DNA from: CAZVQX01 sp964629735
GTDB lineage: Bacteria > Bacillota_I > Bacilli_A > RF39 > UBA660
Assembly (NCBI GenBank): GCA_964629735.1
Contig: CAZVQX010000002.1
Span: 1 to 64,000 of the forward strand
Reading direction: 5' to 3'
Length of the DNA stretch: 64,000 nucleotides
The notes beneath the pieces are model-generated. The model ran no database searches. It was not told the origin of the DNA and saw nothing but the letters and a program-made list of their open reading frames with translations. How positions within the stretch are numbered: the first letter of the stretch is position 1; each line of letters starts with the position of its first letter. Position numbers and translations under genes: made by a program. Below are positions 1 through 9,055 of the stretch, piece after piece.

Positions 1-573
1 TGGAATCCATACCCACATTGAACCATCTTTGGTTTTGGCATTCGCCCAATATTTACTACTGTAATCATACCAATATGGATCGTTTATATCTGTTTCAACC
101 CAATTAGTGCCATCCCATTTTATTGGTATCATACCAGTTACGATAATAGGTGGATTGGCACCGCTCTTATCAACATATTGAATTTTCGCTTTTTTTTCCG
201 TACATTGATTTAAATCAACAATGTTATATTCTTTATTAGCAGCATTTTCAACTTCAACTTTAACTACTTTACCCGTATCAATTTTATTACCTGTTTTTAT
301 ATCGGTTAAATTTTCAATTAACTTATCATTTTCAATTAATGTTTTTAGTTGAATACAATAGACATCGTTATCAGCTAATAAATATTCATTTTTATGTTCG
401 TCAATATAACTATCAGTTGCACTAAAAATTAAATCCTCGGTTGCTTTGCTTATTTCCTTTGACGATAGACGAATTTGTTCAATTATTGGTGGAATAGCAA
501 TTATAGCAATTAAGCCTAACAAAAAAATAACAGCTAATAATTCAACTAATGTAAATCCTTTTTTTCTATACAT
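1..573 (-). CDS. Type IV prepilin-like protein, 3' end cut by window edge
   Basis: The first residues are a class III prepilin signal, a short basic leader followed by GFTLVELLAV and a hydrophobic helix that keeps Glu at position +5 of the mature protein. Such proteins are cleaved and N-methylated by a prepilin peptidase and form pili or competence pseudopili. The reading frame runs through base 1, so at least 191 residues are present and the C-terminus is missing. After the helix comes a soluble region ending in a Trp-rich stretch (WVWIP at the edge), a pattern I associate with prepilin-like surface proteins of low-GC Firmicutes. The ATG at 571-573 has an AAGGATAGGTG ribosome site and a good promoter just upstream. 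No pilus assembly genes are visible, so the role is open. Confidence 0.8.
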   Translation of the reverse strand, partial: MYRKKGFTLVELLAVIFLLGLIAIIAIPPIIEQIRLSSKEISKATEDLIFSATDSYIDEHKNEYLLADNDVYCIQLKTLIENDKLIENLTDIKTGNKIDTGKVVKVEVENAANKEYNIVDLNQCTEKKAKIQYVDKSGANPPIIVTGMIPIKWDGTNWVETDINDPYWYDYSSKYWANAKTKDGSMWVWIP

Positions 574-597
574 TATAACACCTATCCTTCTAAGTTA

Positions 598-626
598 ATT
601 ATAACTTGTTTTGTAATAAATGTAAA
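598..626 (-). promoter_or_regulatory. Sigma-A-type promoter of the prepilin gene
   Basis: On the minus strand a TTTACA -35 box (621-626) and a TATAAT -10 box (598-603) are separated by exactly 17 bp. The boxes lie about 25 bp upstream of the prepilin start codon. Confidence 0.7.
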
Positions 627-672
627 CATGGAATATTCATTTTTTTTTTGATATAATTAAATTGGTGATTAC

Positions 673-1824
673 ATGAAAAGTGTTGGTATTATTTGCGAAT
701 ATAACCCATTTCACAATGGACATTTATATCATTTAAAAAAAGTTAAAGAATTATATCCTGATTATACTATTATTTTAGTAATGAGTTCTTCTTTTTTGCA
801 ACGGGGTGAAACAAGTATAATTAACAAATGGAATAAAACTAACATTGCTCTATATCATGGGATTGACATTGTAGTTGAATTACCTTTTGTTTTTTCTACT
901 CAAAGCTCTGATATATTTGCTAAAGGGAGTATTGAAATTTTAAAACATTTAAAAGTTGATATTTTATTATTTGGAAGCGAATCAAATAATATTGAACTTT
1001 TAAATAATATTGCTGATATTAAACTAAGTAAAAATTATAATCAGTTAGTTAAAAAAAATTTAAAGAATGGTATAAGTTATCCATCCGCTATTTCTAAAAC
1101 CGTTTATGAATTAACAAACAATAAAATTGATCAGCCTAATGATATTTTAGGAATTAATTATATTATGGAGATAAAAAAACAAAAAGCTAATATCAAACCA
1201 ATTTGTATTAAACGTACGAATGAATATCACTCTACTGACTTAAATAATGAAATAACAAGTGCTACAAGTATTAGAACTGCTATTAAAAAGAATATTGACA
1301 TTAAGTCGTATGTACCAATAATTACTTATCAACATTTAAATAATAGGTTACATTTTATTGATAATTATTATCCATATTTAAAATATAAAATATTAACTGA
1401 AATTGATCAACTATTTATATACAATGGTGTTGATGAAGGCATTGAAAATAGAATAAAAAAATATATTATAAATTCTAATTCCTTAGATGAATTAATAATG
1501 AATATTAAAACTAAAAGATATACCTATAATCGTTTAATGAGAATGTTTACCCATATTCTGTGCAATTTTAAAAAAGATGATGCTAAAAAATGGCAAAATA
1601 TTGAATATATTCGAATATTAGGTTTTAGTAAAAATGGTCAAAAATATTTAAATAAAGTTAAAAAAAATATTGATATACCTATTGTTACGAATTATTCCCA
1701 AATTAAAAATGATATGTTAGATTTTGAATTTAAAATAACTTGTGTATATGCATCTATATTAAATGAAAAAGACAAAATTAAACTTATTAAAAGTGAATAT
1801 AAAAATTCACCATTGATTAAGTAA
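673..1824 (+). CDS. tmcAL: tRNA(Met) cytidine acetate ligase TmcAL (YlbM family)
   Basis: TmcAL makes N4-acetylcytidine at the wobble base of elongator tRNA-Met, activating acetate with ATP. The N-terminus GIICEYNPFHNGH carries the nucleotidyltransferase HxGH-like signature near residues 5-17, and the family SATSIR motif appears near residue 200. The length of 383 aa is close to the roughly 400 aa of Bacillus homologues. The gene is divergent from the prepilin and convergent with mutM. A TATAAT box at 652-657 lies just upstream of the GGTGATTAC ribosome site, but I see no clear -35. Identification rests on the N-terminal signature and length, and I consider it secure. Confidence 0.93.
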   Translation: MKSVGIICEYNPFHNGHLYHLKKVKELYPDYTIILVMSSSFLQRGETSIINKWNKTNIALYHGIDIVVELPFVFSTQSSDIFAKGSIEILKHLKVDILLFGSESNNIELLNNIADIKLSKNYNQLVKKNLKNGISYPSAISKTVYELTNNKIDQPNDILGINYIMEIKKQKANIKPICIKRTNEYHSTDLNNEITSATSIRTAIKKNIDIKSYVPIITYQHLNNRLHFIDNYYPYLKYKILTEIDQLFIYNGVDEGIENRIKKYIINSNSLDELIMNIKTKRYTYNRLMRMFTHILCNFKKDDAKKWQNIEYIRILGFSKNGQKYLNKVKKNIDIPIVTNYSQIKNDMLDFEFKITCVYASILNEKDKIKLIKSEYKNSPLIK

Positions 1825-1836
1825 TTTTATCTTTTT

Positions 1837-2658
1837 TTATTTTTGGCACTTTGGACAATAATATGTTCCACGGCCACCTACTTTTATTTTTACAATCTCA
1901 TTTTTACAATCCTTACACTTTTCATGTTCTTTTCCATGTACTAAAAGTTCATGTTGAAATCTTCCATGAATTCCTTCACTTGAAGTATAACTTCTAATTG
2001 TTGTACCACCAGCCATAATTGCTTTTTCCAATACAATTCTTGTATTATCAATTATTTTTCGAAGTTCTTTATTAGTTAATTGATTGGTTTTTTTATTAGG
2101 GTTTATTTTACTTAAAAACAAAATTTCATCTGCATATATATTACCTATTCCAACAATAATACTTTGATCTAATAAAGTCGTTTTTATAGGGATTGTTTTA
2201 TTTTTATATTTGTTTTTTAAATAATTAACTGTTAACTCTGTATCATTAGGTTCAAGCCCAAGTTCTTTAAGTGGTAAATTATTAAATACTTCATCTTTAT
2301 TTATTAAATGCATTTTACCAAATTTTCTAGTATCTTTATATCTTAACTCACGATTATCATCTAATTCAAATATTACATGCTCATGTTTGTTGATTTTTTC
2401 ACCTTTTAGATGAATATGATATTTACCTTCCATTCTTAAATGACTAAGTAAAAAATAATCATCTAATTCAAACATTAACCATTTTCCTCTTCTTTTAATA
2501 TCATTTATTTTTTGATTAACAATTTGCTGTTTAAATTCTGATGGACTTGGATTTTCAATTATTTTTTCATAATTAACTTTAATACCAACAATTCTATTAT
2601 TTAATATTTGTCTTTTTAAAGTTTCTTTTACAGTTTCAACTTCTGGTAATTCTGGCAT
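1837..2658 (-). CDS. mutM: Formamidopyrimidine-DNA glycosylase (Fpg/MutM)
   Basis: This is the base-excision repair enzyme that removes 8-oxoguanine and formamidopyrimidines and nicks the abasic site. I chose the internal ATG at 2656-2658 so that the protein begins MPELPEVE. The family needs Pro2 as the Schiff-base nucleophile and Glu3 as acid, and an AGGTG site lies 6-7 bp upstream of that ATG. An upstream in-frame ATG at 2670 would bury Pro2 and is unlikely. KRRGKW near residue 57, the helix-two-turn-helix GIGNIYADEILF and a C-terminal CX2C...CX2C zinc finger are all present. It is the last gene of the serS-murI-mutM operon, and its ribosome site overlaps the murI stop. Confidence 0.96.
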   Translation of the reverse strand: MPELPEVETVKETLKRQILNNRIVGIKVNYEKIIENPSPSEFKQQIVNQKINDIKRRGKWLMFELDDYFLLSHLRMEGKYHIHLKGEKINKHEHVIFELDDNRELRYKDTRKFGKMHLINKDEVFNNLPLKELGLEPNDTELTVNYLKNKYKNKTIPIKTTLLDQSIIVGIGNIYADEILFLSKINPNKKTNQLTNKELRKIIDNTRIVLEKAIMAGGTTIRSYTSSEGIHGRFQHELLVHGKEHEKCKDCKNEIVKIKVGGRGTYYCPKCQK

Positions 2659-2666
2659 GAAACACC

Positions 2667-3416
2667 TCACTTAATTATTTTTATTTTTACTGGATAGTTT
2701 CCTATTATATTATTAACATTATTAATTAAACTATCATTAAGCTCACTAAAATATAGTTCTAGCTCAAATGTTGTTTGTTTAGCTAAATTAAGATTTTCAG
2801 CAATAATTGTCCCCATATTAATAATATTAATATTATTATTAAAATAGGTACTGATTTTATTTGATAATAATGGATAATGAGTACAACCTAATACTAGTGA
2901 CTTAATGTTTGATTTTTTCATAGATGATAAATATTCTTCTATTTTTATGTCACATAATTTAGTATCTATTTCATTATTTTCAATAATCGGTACAAAAGAA
3001 GGACAATCTTGCAACACTAAGTTCTTAACATTAGTTAAATTGCTTTTGTCAAAGGTTTTACTTTTAATTGTCATAGTAGTAGCAATAATCCCAACATCCC
3101 TCATTTTTTTATCATTTAAATATTTTATAGTTGGATTGACAATATCAATAATTGGTATTTGATAATTGTTTTTTAATTCTTCAGCAATATTTGAACTAAT
3201 TGTTCCACAAGCAATTATAATTAAATCAACTTTTTTCTCGATTAAAAAATTAATAATATTATTAGCTAATATCATTAATTCTTGTTTGCTTTTATTACCA
3301 TATGGTAAATTCTTGCTATCACCAAAATAAATATAGTGATGCTGGGGATGATATTTTAACATTTCTTTTAAAACGGTTAAACCACCTATCCCCGAGTCAA
3401 AAATACCTATTTTCAT
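2667..3416 (-). CDS. murI: Glutamate racemase
   Basis: The enzyme makes D-glutamate for peptidoglycan from L-glutamate without cofactors. The N-terminal FDSGIGG holds the catalytic-site Asp and Ser. The two catalytic cysteines lie in IACGT (about residue 70) and LGCTHYPLL (about residue 178). The length of 249 aa is slightly short for the usual 260-270 aa. The start codon overlaps the serS stop region by 4 bp, so translation is probably coupled. It ends in TGA, one of several genes here using TGA as stop. Confidence 0.95.
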   Translation of the reverse strand: MKIGIFDSGIGGLTVLKEMLKYHPQHHYIYFGDSKNLPYGNKSKQELMILANNIINFLIEKKVDLIIIACGTISSNIAEELKNNYQIPIIDIVNPTIKYLNDKKMRDVGIIATTMTIKSKTFDKSNLTNVKNLVLQDCPSFVPIIENNEIDTKLCDIKIEEYLSSMKKSNIKSLVLGCTHYPLLSNKISTYFNNNINIINMGTIIAENLNLAKQTTFELELYFSELNDSLINNVNNIIGNYPVKIKIIK

Positions 3417-4696
3417 TTTACCTCTATTTTGTCAATCCCACCCATGTAAGGTCTTAACACTTCAGGAATATTGACACTTCCATCTTTATTTAAGTTGTTT
3501 TCAAGAAAAGCAATTAACATACGTGGTGGAGCAACAACTGTATTATTTAAAGTATGGGCATAATATTTTTCTTGTCCTTCTTTAATACGAATGCCTAATC
3601 TTCTACTTTGAGCATCAGTTAAATTTGAACAACTTCCTACTTCAAAATATTTTTGTTGACGAGGACTCCATGCTTCCACATCTAAACTTTCATATTTTAG
3701 ATCAGCTAAATCTCCAGTACAACACTCTAAAGTACGAACTGGTATATCTAAACTTCTAAACAATTCAACTGTATAATTCCACATCTTATGATACCATTCT
3801 ACACTATCATTAGGATGACATACTACAATCATCTCTTGTTTTTCAAATTGGTGAATACGGTATATACCTCTTTCTTCAATACCGTGAGCACCTTTTTCTT
3901 TTCTAAAACAAGGTGAATAACTAGTCATGGTGACGGGTAATTCGCTTGCATCAATAATTGCATCTTTAAACTTCCCAATCATTGAATGCTCACTTGTACC
4001 AATTAAGTATAAATCCTCACCTTCAACTTTATACATCATGGCATCACGTTCTTCAAAACTCATAACTCCATCCACAACATCACCTCTAATTAAAAACGGT
4101 GGAATAACATATGTGAATCCTTTATTAATCATAAAATCTCTAGCATATGTTAAAATTGCTGAATGAAGGCGGGCGATGTCGCCAGTTAGATAATAAAATC
4201 CGCTACCACTAACTCGACGGGCACTGTCTAAATCAATTCCATCTAACTTTTCTAATATATCGATATGATATGGCACCTCGAAATCATATGTTGTTTTTTC
4301 GCCAAATATTTTTCTCTCAACATTTTCACTATCATCTTTTCCTAATGGCACTGTATCAGCCATAATATTAGGAATCTTCATCATAATTTCTTTAATTTGA
4401 TTACTTAATTTAGCTTCTTCTTCTTCTAAATTTTCTAGTTTTTGATTTATATCATTAACTTCTTGTTTGATTTTTTCGACTTCATCATGTTTCTTATCAC
4501 GAACTAAAGCCCCAATCTCACTTGATTTATTATTACGAATACTTCGTAAGTTATCTCCTTCTTGTTTAATTTCTCGAAATTGTTTGTCTAGCAACAATAC
4601 TTCATCAACTAAAGATAATTTGTGTTCTTGAAATTTTCGTTTAATATTGTTTTTAACTAATTCCTTATTTTCTCTAATTAAATTAATATCAATCAT
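3413..4696 (-). CDS. serS: Seryl-tRNA synthetase
   Basis: SerRS charges tRNA-Ser. Residues about 1-110 form the long antiparallel coiled-coil arm that grips the tRNA variable arm. The class II catalytic core follows, with motif 2 CFRKEKGAHG and motif 3 around PPRMLIAFLEN. Motif 3 reads NNTVVAPPR rather than the more familiar GSGLAVGR, a variant I have seen in other Firmicutes SerRS proteins. The ATG at 4694-4696 follows AAAGGAGAG. The gene opens a three-gene operon (serS, murI, mutM) whose leader is a T-box with its own sigma-A promoter, so expression should rise when tRNA-Ser is uncharged. Confidence 0.97.
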   Translation of the reverse strand: MIDINLIRENKELVKNNIKRKFQEHKLSLVDEVLLLDKQFREIKQEGDNLRSIRNNKSSEIGALVRDKKHDEVEKIKQEVNDINQKLENLEEEEAKLSNQIKEIMMKIPNIMADTVPLGKDDSENVERKIFGEKTTYDFEVPYHIDILEKLDGIDLDSARRVSGSGFYYLTGDIARLHSAILTYARDFMINKGFTYVIPPFLIRGDVVDGVMSFEERDAMMYKVEGEDLYLIGTSEHSMIGKFKDAIIDASELPVTMTSYSPCFRKEKGAHGIEERGIYRIHQFEKQEMIVVCHPNDSVEWYHKMWNYTVELFRSLDIPVRTLECCTGDLADLKYESLDVEAWSPRQQKYFEVGSCSNLTDAQSRRLGIRIKEGQEKYYAHTLNNTVVAPPRMLIAFLENNLNKDGSVNIPEVLRPYMGGIDKIEVK

Positions 4697-4718
4697 TTTA
4701 TCTCTCCTTTTTCTTTAT

Positions 4719-4773
4719 AAAAAAAGACTATCACATAGGAGCATGAAAATGCGGTACCATCCTATAAATAGTC
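4719..4773 (-). terminator. Intrinsic terminator of the serS T-box
   Basis: GACTAT and ATAGGA on the 5' side pair with TCCTAT and ATAGTC on the 3' side, followed by a run of seven T on the minus strand. The 5' arm includes the T-box core, so formation of the antiterminator excludes this hairpin. Confidence 0.85.
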
Positions 4774-4916
4774 TTAATTGTGATAACGGTTTTACCGGAA
4801 ATGTTTACATTTCACTCCAGAGTAGATTCATTAAATTTTATTATTAGTTTTCACCGCGCACTAATTCTCTACAAATAAATATTTAACTACTATTCTCCTT
4901 CAACATTTTAAATATG
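4719..4916 (-). promoter_or_regulatory. T-box riboswitch leader of serS-murI-mutM
   Basis: Read on the minus strand, the leader contains AGAGAA (about 4866-4871), a stem I with apical GGTG, the segment GAA-TCT-A compatible with a UCU (Ser) specifier (about 4822-4832), and the conserved T-box core GGATGGTACCGC (about 4751-4762). The core ends in a competing terminator. UGGU in the core would pair with an ACCA or, by wobble, a GCCA tRNA end, and tRNA-Ser normally has G73. T-boxes sense uncharged tRNA and switch termination to antitermination. Core and terminator are directly visible. The specifier assignment is my reading and less certain. Confidence 0.88.
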
Positions 4917-4922
4917 GTTAAA

Positions 4923-4951
4923 ATCATATCATTTTTTTTAAAGTTTGTCAA
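4923..4951 (-). promoter_or_regulatory. Promoter of the serS T-box operon
   Basis: A perfect TTGACA -35 (4946-4951) and TATGAT -10 (4923-4928) with a 17-bp spacer lie on the minus strand, placing the transcript start near 4915. The -35 box overlaps the stop codon of the upstream cation-efflux gene. Confidence 0.85.
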
Positions 4952-5657
4952 ATCTTTTTTTCAACTGGATACATATGAATGGTTACATATTGGATTCGTT
5001 TATCAAATAATTTTAAATTATCCTCAATTTTATCTATAATTTGATGAGCATCTTTTAAAGAAATAGTACTANNNNNNNNNNNNNNNNNNNNNNNNNNNNN
5101 NNNNNNNNNNNNNNNNNNNNNNNNNNNNNNNNNNNNNNNNNNNNNNNNNNNNNNNNNNNNNNNNNNNNNNNTACTACTAGTGAACTATATACATCAGCTG
5201 CACTTTCTTTTCCACTAGCAACTAATATATTATTATTATATTCTTGCCCTTTTTTGATTAAGTATTTTGATAATAATAATTTAACAACAATTGTTAAAAA
5301 ACTTACCATTACTACAATTGTATGGGGTTTTACCGTTTTGGCTCCAATCATTTGATAAATGATAACAAAACCAATTAACATAATAATTAATCCGATAATA
5401 AAACTCGTTATATATTCAATCTTACCATGACCAAAAGGATGTTTTTCATCAGCAGGTTTGTAAGAAAAATAACCACCAACAATCGCTACAATATCAGTTA
5501 TTAAATCACTTAGTGAATGAACCCCATCAATAATTAATGCATGAGATAATCCAATAATACCAATAACGATTTTAATAATAACTAATAGTAAATTTACTAA
5601 AAAACTACTGACCATAACCTTTTGGATTTTATTCAATCCTTTTAAACTATTTATCAC
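4948..5657 (-). CDS. Cation diffusion facilitator (CDF) metal efflux protein, interrupted by an assembly gap
   Basis: CDF proteins export Zn, Mn, Fe or similar ions in exchange for protons. Visible are the N-terminal membrane helices with the family HSLSD and DEKHPFGHGKIE motifs. A separate C-terminal piece of about 41 residues (DAHQIIDKIEDNL...YVTIHMYPVEKK) is typical of the CDF cytoplasmic domain. They lie either side of 100 N. The two pieces are in different frames across exactly 100 bases. The total visible length is about 200 aa against a usual 290-300, so the real gap is probably about 250-300 bp. Start taken as the GTG at 5655-5657 behind AGGAGG, 11 bp after polA. The metal specificity cannot be told. 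Confidence 0.88.
5072..5171. other. Assembly gap of 100 N
   Basis: Exactly 100 undetermined bases, the usual placeholder for a scaffold join of unknown length. It lies inside the CDF transporter gene, and its nominal length does not preserve the reading frame. Confidence 0.99.
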
Positions 5658-5668
5658 ACAAATTCCTC

Positions 5669-8251
5669 CTAAATTGCTTGATACCAACTCTTACCTTCCG
5701 ATATATCAACTTTTAACGGAACATTTAATTTATATATATTTTCCATAACCTTTGTTACAATTTTTTTAACTATTTCATCTTCTTCTTTTAGTGTATCAAA
5801 AATCAACTCGTCATGAACTTGTAAAATCATTTTGGATTTTAATCCTTCAAGTTTAAATTGATGATCTATTTCAATCATTGCTTTTTTAAGTATGTCGGCG
5901 CTAGTGCCTTGAATTGGCGTATTAAGGGCAATTCTTTCCCCTTGTTGTCTTATCATATAATTTTTATTATTTAACTCATGAATATTTCGTTTACGATCAA
6001 ATAATGTTTTTACATATCCTTTTTCATATGCTTCTTTAATTGTTTTATCCATATAATCTTTAATACCTGGATATGTTATTAAATAATCATCAATAAATTT
6101 TTTAGCTTCCCGGAAATCAACATCTAAATTTTCAGCCAATCCGAAACTACTAATACCATACATTATACCAAAATTAACAGCCTTAGCTATTCTTCTCATA
6201 TTAGCATTTACTTCATAATCTTCAACTTTAAATATATCCATTGCGGTTTTAGTGTGAATATCCATTCCACTATTAAAAGCATCAATTAACGAACTTACAC
6301 CCGACATATGGGCTAATATTCTTAATTCAATTTGTGAATAATCAAAAGATAAAATATTAGATTCTTCTGATGCCACAAAAGCTTTTCTAATTAATCGACC
6401 ATATTCAAATCGGATTGGAATATTTTGAAGATTAGGTTCAATTGATGACAATCTGCCAGTTCGAGTTAAGGTTTGGGTATAGATTGTATGAATTTTATGA
6501 TCATCCATAATGGCATTTAATAATCCATCAATATATGTTGACTGTAATTTTGTTAAAGTACGATATTCAATGATTTTTTCAACTATTGGATGATAATTTT
6601 TTATTTTGTTTAAAACATCTATAGCTGTAGAATAACCGGTTTTACCTTTTTTACCGTGTGGTAATCCAAGTTTTTCAAATAAAATTTCGCCTAATTGTTG
6701 CGGTGAAGAAATATTAAATGTTTGACCCGCATCATTATAAATTTCATTTGATAGAACTTCAATTCGAATTTTTATATTTTCTCCCATATCAATTAAAGTT
6801 TTTCTATCTACATTAACACCATTAAACTCCATATCACCTAATACTCTAGCTAACGGAAAATCAATTTCATTATATAGCTTTAATAAGTTTTCTTGCACTA
6901 ATTTTTTAGTAAGCTCCTCTTTAGTATCAAAAACAAATTTTGCTTTCATAACTGTATTATATGCAATATCTTCTATAGATGGCTTTTTTAATTTGGTTTT
7001 ACCATAAATAGTATCATAAAATTTAATATCAAAGTTCATTTGATTGGCCATGTATGCAATATCATCTTTAATATTATAATCTAATAAATAGCCAGCTATC
7101 ATCGCATCAAAAACCACATTATCAATAGCAATATCTTGCCATTTTAAAGCAACATATGTTTTCTTAAAATCATAAATATATTTATTGTTATCAATTAAAA
7201 ATTTTGGGTTTTCTTTTAATATATTATAAGGGATATATAGACAAGTATTTTTATTATATACTCCCATTCCTAAAATTTCTGCATTATGATAATTTTTACC
7301 TAATATTTCTAAATAAACAGCACAGTCACCTTCAATTTTTAGTTCGGAAATATCTTTTATTATTGTAACCTGTAACTTTTGTGTTTCTTCTTTTTCAACT
7401 TTTTTTAATAATGAATAAAATTCTAACTCTTCATATAATTTATTTAATTTATTGATATCACAATCTTTATATTTGATATCTTCAACATCAATAGTCATTG
7501 GAACATCTTTAATGATAGTGGCTAATTCATAACTCAAATAAGCTTTTTCTTTATCATTAATCAAATTTTCTTTCATCTTACCTTTTAAATTATCTATATT
7601 ATTATAAATGTTATCTAAGGTTTTATATTCCTGAATTAATTTTAAGGCCGTTTTTTCACCGATCCCCTTAACACCGGGTATATTATCTGATTGATCACCT
7701 TGTAAAGCTTTTAAGTCAACAACTTGGTTAGGATTAATTCCATATTCTTTAATAAAACCATCTAAATCATATCTTATATAATCTTTTTGTTTTAATAATT
7801 TAATATCAACATCTGTTGATATTAGTTGCAATAAATCTTTATCACTACTAATAATGGTACCAATGTATTGACTTTCTTTATCACAGTATTGGGCAAAAGT
7901 ACCAATTATATCATCAGCTTCATAGTTGTCAATCTCATAATATTTTATTCCCATATAAGTTAGCATTTCTTTAGCAAGCGGAAATTGTTTAATTAATTCA
8001 TCTGGTGTTTCACTACGTCCTTTTTTATAATCTTCATATTGCTCATGACGAAAAGTTTTACCTTTATCAAAAGCTACAATCATATGAGTAGGTTTTTCTT
8101 CTCTTATTATTTTATTAATCATATTGGCAAATCCATATAAAGCATTAGTTGGGAAACCTTTGCTATTTTTCATGAAGTTACCATTATATGCAGTCGCGTA
8201 ATAACTTCTAAACATTAAGTTATTACCATCTACCATTATTATTTTATCCAC
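5669..8251 (-). CDS. polA: DNA polymerase I
   Basis: Full-length Pol I for Okazaki-fragment processing and repair. The N-terminal 5'-3' exonuclease domain (about residues 1-290) keeps its acidic centres (MVDGNN, EADDIIG, GDQSDNIPG). The central 3'-5' exonuclease-like domain is degenerate: the position of the Exo I D-x-E reads YLE, as in Bacillus and Thermus enzymes that do not proofread. Polymerase motifs A (SFDYSQIELR), B (RRIAKAVNFGIMYG) and C (VHDELIFD) are intact. I prefer the GTG at 8249-8251, which sits 6-7 bp behind AGGTG and gives MDKIIMVDGNN. A GTG three codons upstream overlaps that ribosome site. A TATAAT box lies about 20 bp upstream. Confidence 0.97.
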   Translation of the reverse strand: MDKIIMVDGNNLMFRSYYATAYNGNFMKNSKGFPTNALYGFANMINKIIREEKPTHMIVAFDKGKTFRHEQYEDYKKGRSETPDELIKQFPLAKEMLTYMGIKYYEIDNYEADDIIGTFAQYCDKESQYIGTIISSDKDLLQLISTDVDIKLLKQKDYIRYDLDGFIKEYGINPNQVVDLKALQGDQSDNIPGVKGIGEKTALKLIQEYKTLDNIYNNIDNLKGKMKENLINDKEKAYLSYELATIIKDVPMTIDVEDIKYKDCDINKLNKLYEELEFYSLLKKVEKEETQKLQVTIIKDISELKIEGDCAVYLEILGKNYHNAEILGMGVYNKNTCLYIPYNILKENPKFLIDNNKYIYDFKKTYVALKWQDIAIDNVVFDAMIAGYLLDYNIKDDIAYMANQMNFDIKFYDTIYGKTKLKKPSIEDIAYNTVMKAKFVFDTKEELTKKLVQENLLKLYNEIDFPLARVLGDMEFNGVNVDRKTLIDMGENIKIRIEVLSNEIYNDAGQTFNISSPQQLGEILFEKLGLPHGKKGKTGYSTAIDVLNKIKNYHPIVEKIIEYRTLTKLQSTYIDGLLNAIMDDHKIHTIYTQTLTRTGRLSSIEPNLQNIPIRFEYGRLIRKAFVASEESNILSFDYSQIELRILAHMSGVSSLIDAFNSGMDIHTKTAMDIFKVEDYEVNANMRRIAKAVNFGIMYGISSFGLAENLDVDFREAKKFIDDYLITYPGIKDYMDKTIKEAYEKGYVKTLFDRKRNIHELNNKNYMIRQQGERIALNTPIQGTSADILKKAMIEIDHQFKLEGLKSKMILQVHDELIFDTLKEEDEIVKKIVTKVMENIYKLNVPLKVDISEGKSWYQAI

Positions 8252-8302
8252 AATTATCACCTGTTATAATTATACCACGAATTGAGTAAATTCGGAAATA
8301 TT

Positions 8303-8330
8303 GAAAAAAACCAAGCGTTTTGCCGCTTGA
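8303..8330 (-). terminator. Rho-independent terminator of the ABC exporter operon
   Basis: On the minus strand CAAGCG and CGCTTG enclose a 6-nt loop and are followed by seven T. It lies about 10 bp beyond the stop codon of the last ABC gene and separates it from polA. Confidence 0.88.
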
Positions 8331-8340
8331 TTTTAATTTT

Positions 8341-9048
8341 TTATCCCCATGGTATATCTTTGGGTTTTGTTCGTTTTTTATTAACTATCTCTTCAATAAT
8401 TTTACCACTATTCATTTTAATAATTCTATCACCAATTAAAGCAATTCCAGGATTATGAGTTACAATAAATAAAGTTGTATTATATTTTTTATTAACATCG
8501 ATTAACGTTTGTAAAACAACTTTGCCTGTTTTTTCATCTAAAGCTCCTGTTGGCTCATCGCAAAATAAAATTTCAGGATTTTTAGCTAATGCTCGTGCGA
8601 TTGATACTCTTTGTTGTTCACCACCAGATAATTCATTAACATGTTTTTTTTGATGAACTTTTAAACCAACCACATCAATAATATCATCAATATCAACTTT
8701 AGTTTTTGCTAAACTAGCTCCAACCGATACATTTTCATATACATTTAAATTTTCAAGTAAATTATATGTTTGGAAAATAAAACCTAAATTATCTTTTCGA
8801 AATTTTGTTAATTTACGATCACTATATTTTGTTATATCTTTTCCATTAAATAAAATAGTTCCACTTGTCACATGATCAAGGCCTGATATAACGTTAAGTA
8901 GGGTGGTTTTGCCACCGCCACTTGGCCCTAAAATGACAATAACTTCACCTTTTTCAACGGTCAAAGATACTTTATTTAAAGCGTGCTGGATATCTTCACC
9001 CTGACGATAAGTTTTAACAACATCTTCTAATACTAATAATTTTTCCAT
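8341..9048 (-). CDS. ABC transporter ATP-binding protein (MacB/LolD-like)
   Basis: A 235-aa ATPase with Walker [11 protein letters not shown]-loop in [10 protein letters not shown], signature LSGGEQQR, Walker [13 protein letters not shown] and the switch His in VTHN. The GALD D-loop and overall size match the MacB/LolD/FtsE group that works with FtsX-type permeases. It is the last gene of a three-gene operon, 7 bp after the permease. A second ATPase of the same class starts the operon, so the two may form a heterodimer on the single permease. The substrate is unknown; relatives export peptides, handle antimicrobial peptides or act mechanically on the envelope. Confidence 0.9.
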   Translation of the reverse strand: MEKLLVLEDVVKTYRQGEDIQHALNKVSLTVEKGEVIVILGPSGGGKTTLLNVISGLDHVTSGTILFNGKDITKYSDRKLTKFRKDNLGFIFQTYNLLENLNVYENVSVGASLAKTKVDIDDIIDVVGLKVHQKKHVNELSGGEQQRVSIARALAKNPEILFCDEPTGALDEKTGKVVLQTLIDVNKKYNTTLFIVTHNPGIALIGDRIIKMNSGKIIEEIVNKKRTKPKDIPWG

Positions 9049-9055
9049 TTTATCC

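Noticed and set aside
2656..2670. Upstream ATG of mutM as the start
   Set aside because: It would put four extra residues before Pro2, which must be the N-terminal nucleophile.
3927..4166. Plus-strand reading frames inside serS and other minus-strand genes
   Set aside because: They lie opposite highly conserved genes, have no ribosome sites and no recognisable family. They are shadows.
5669..8251. Degenerate proofreading domain of Pol I as a novelty
   Set aside because: Bacillus and Thermus Pol I also lack the Exo motifs, so this is ordinary.
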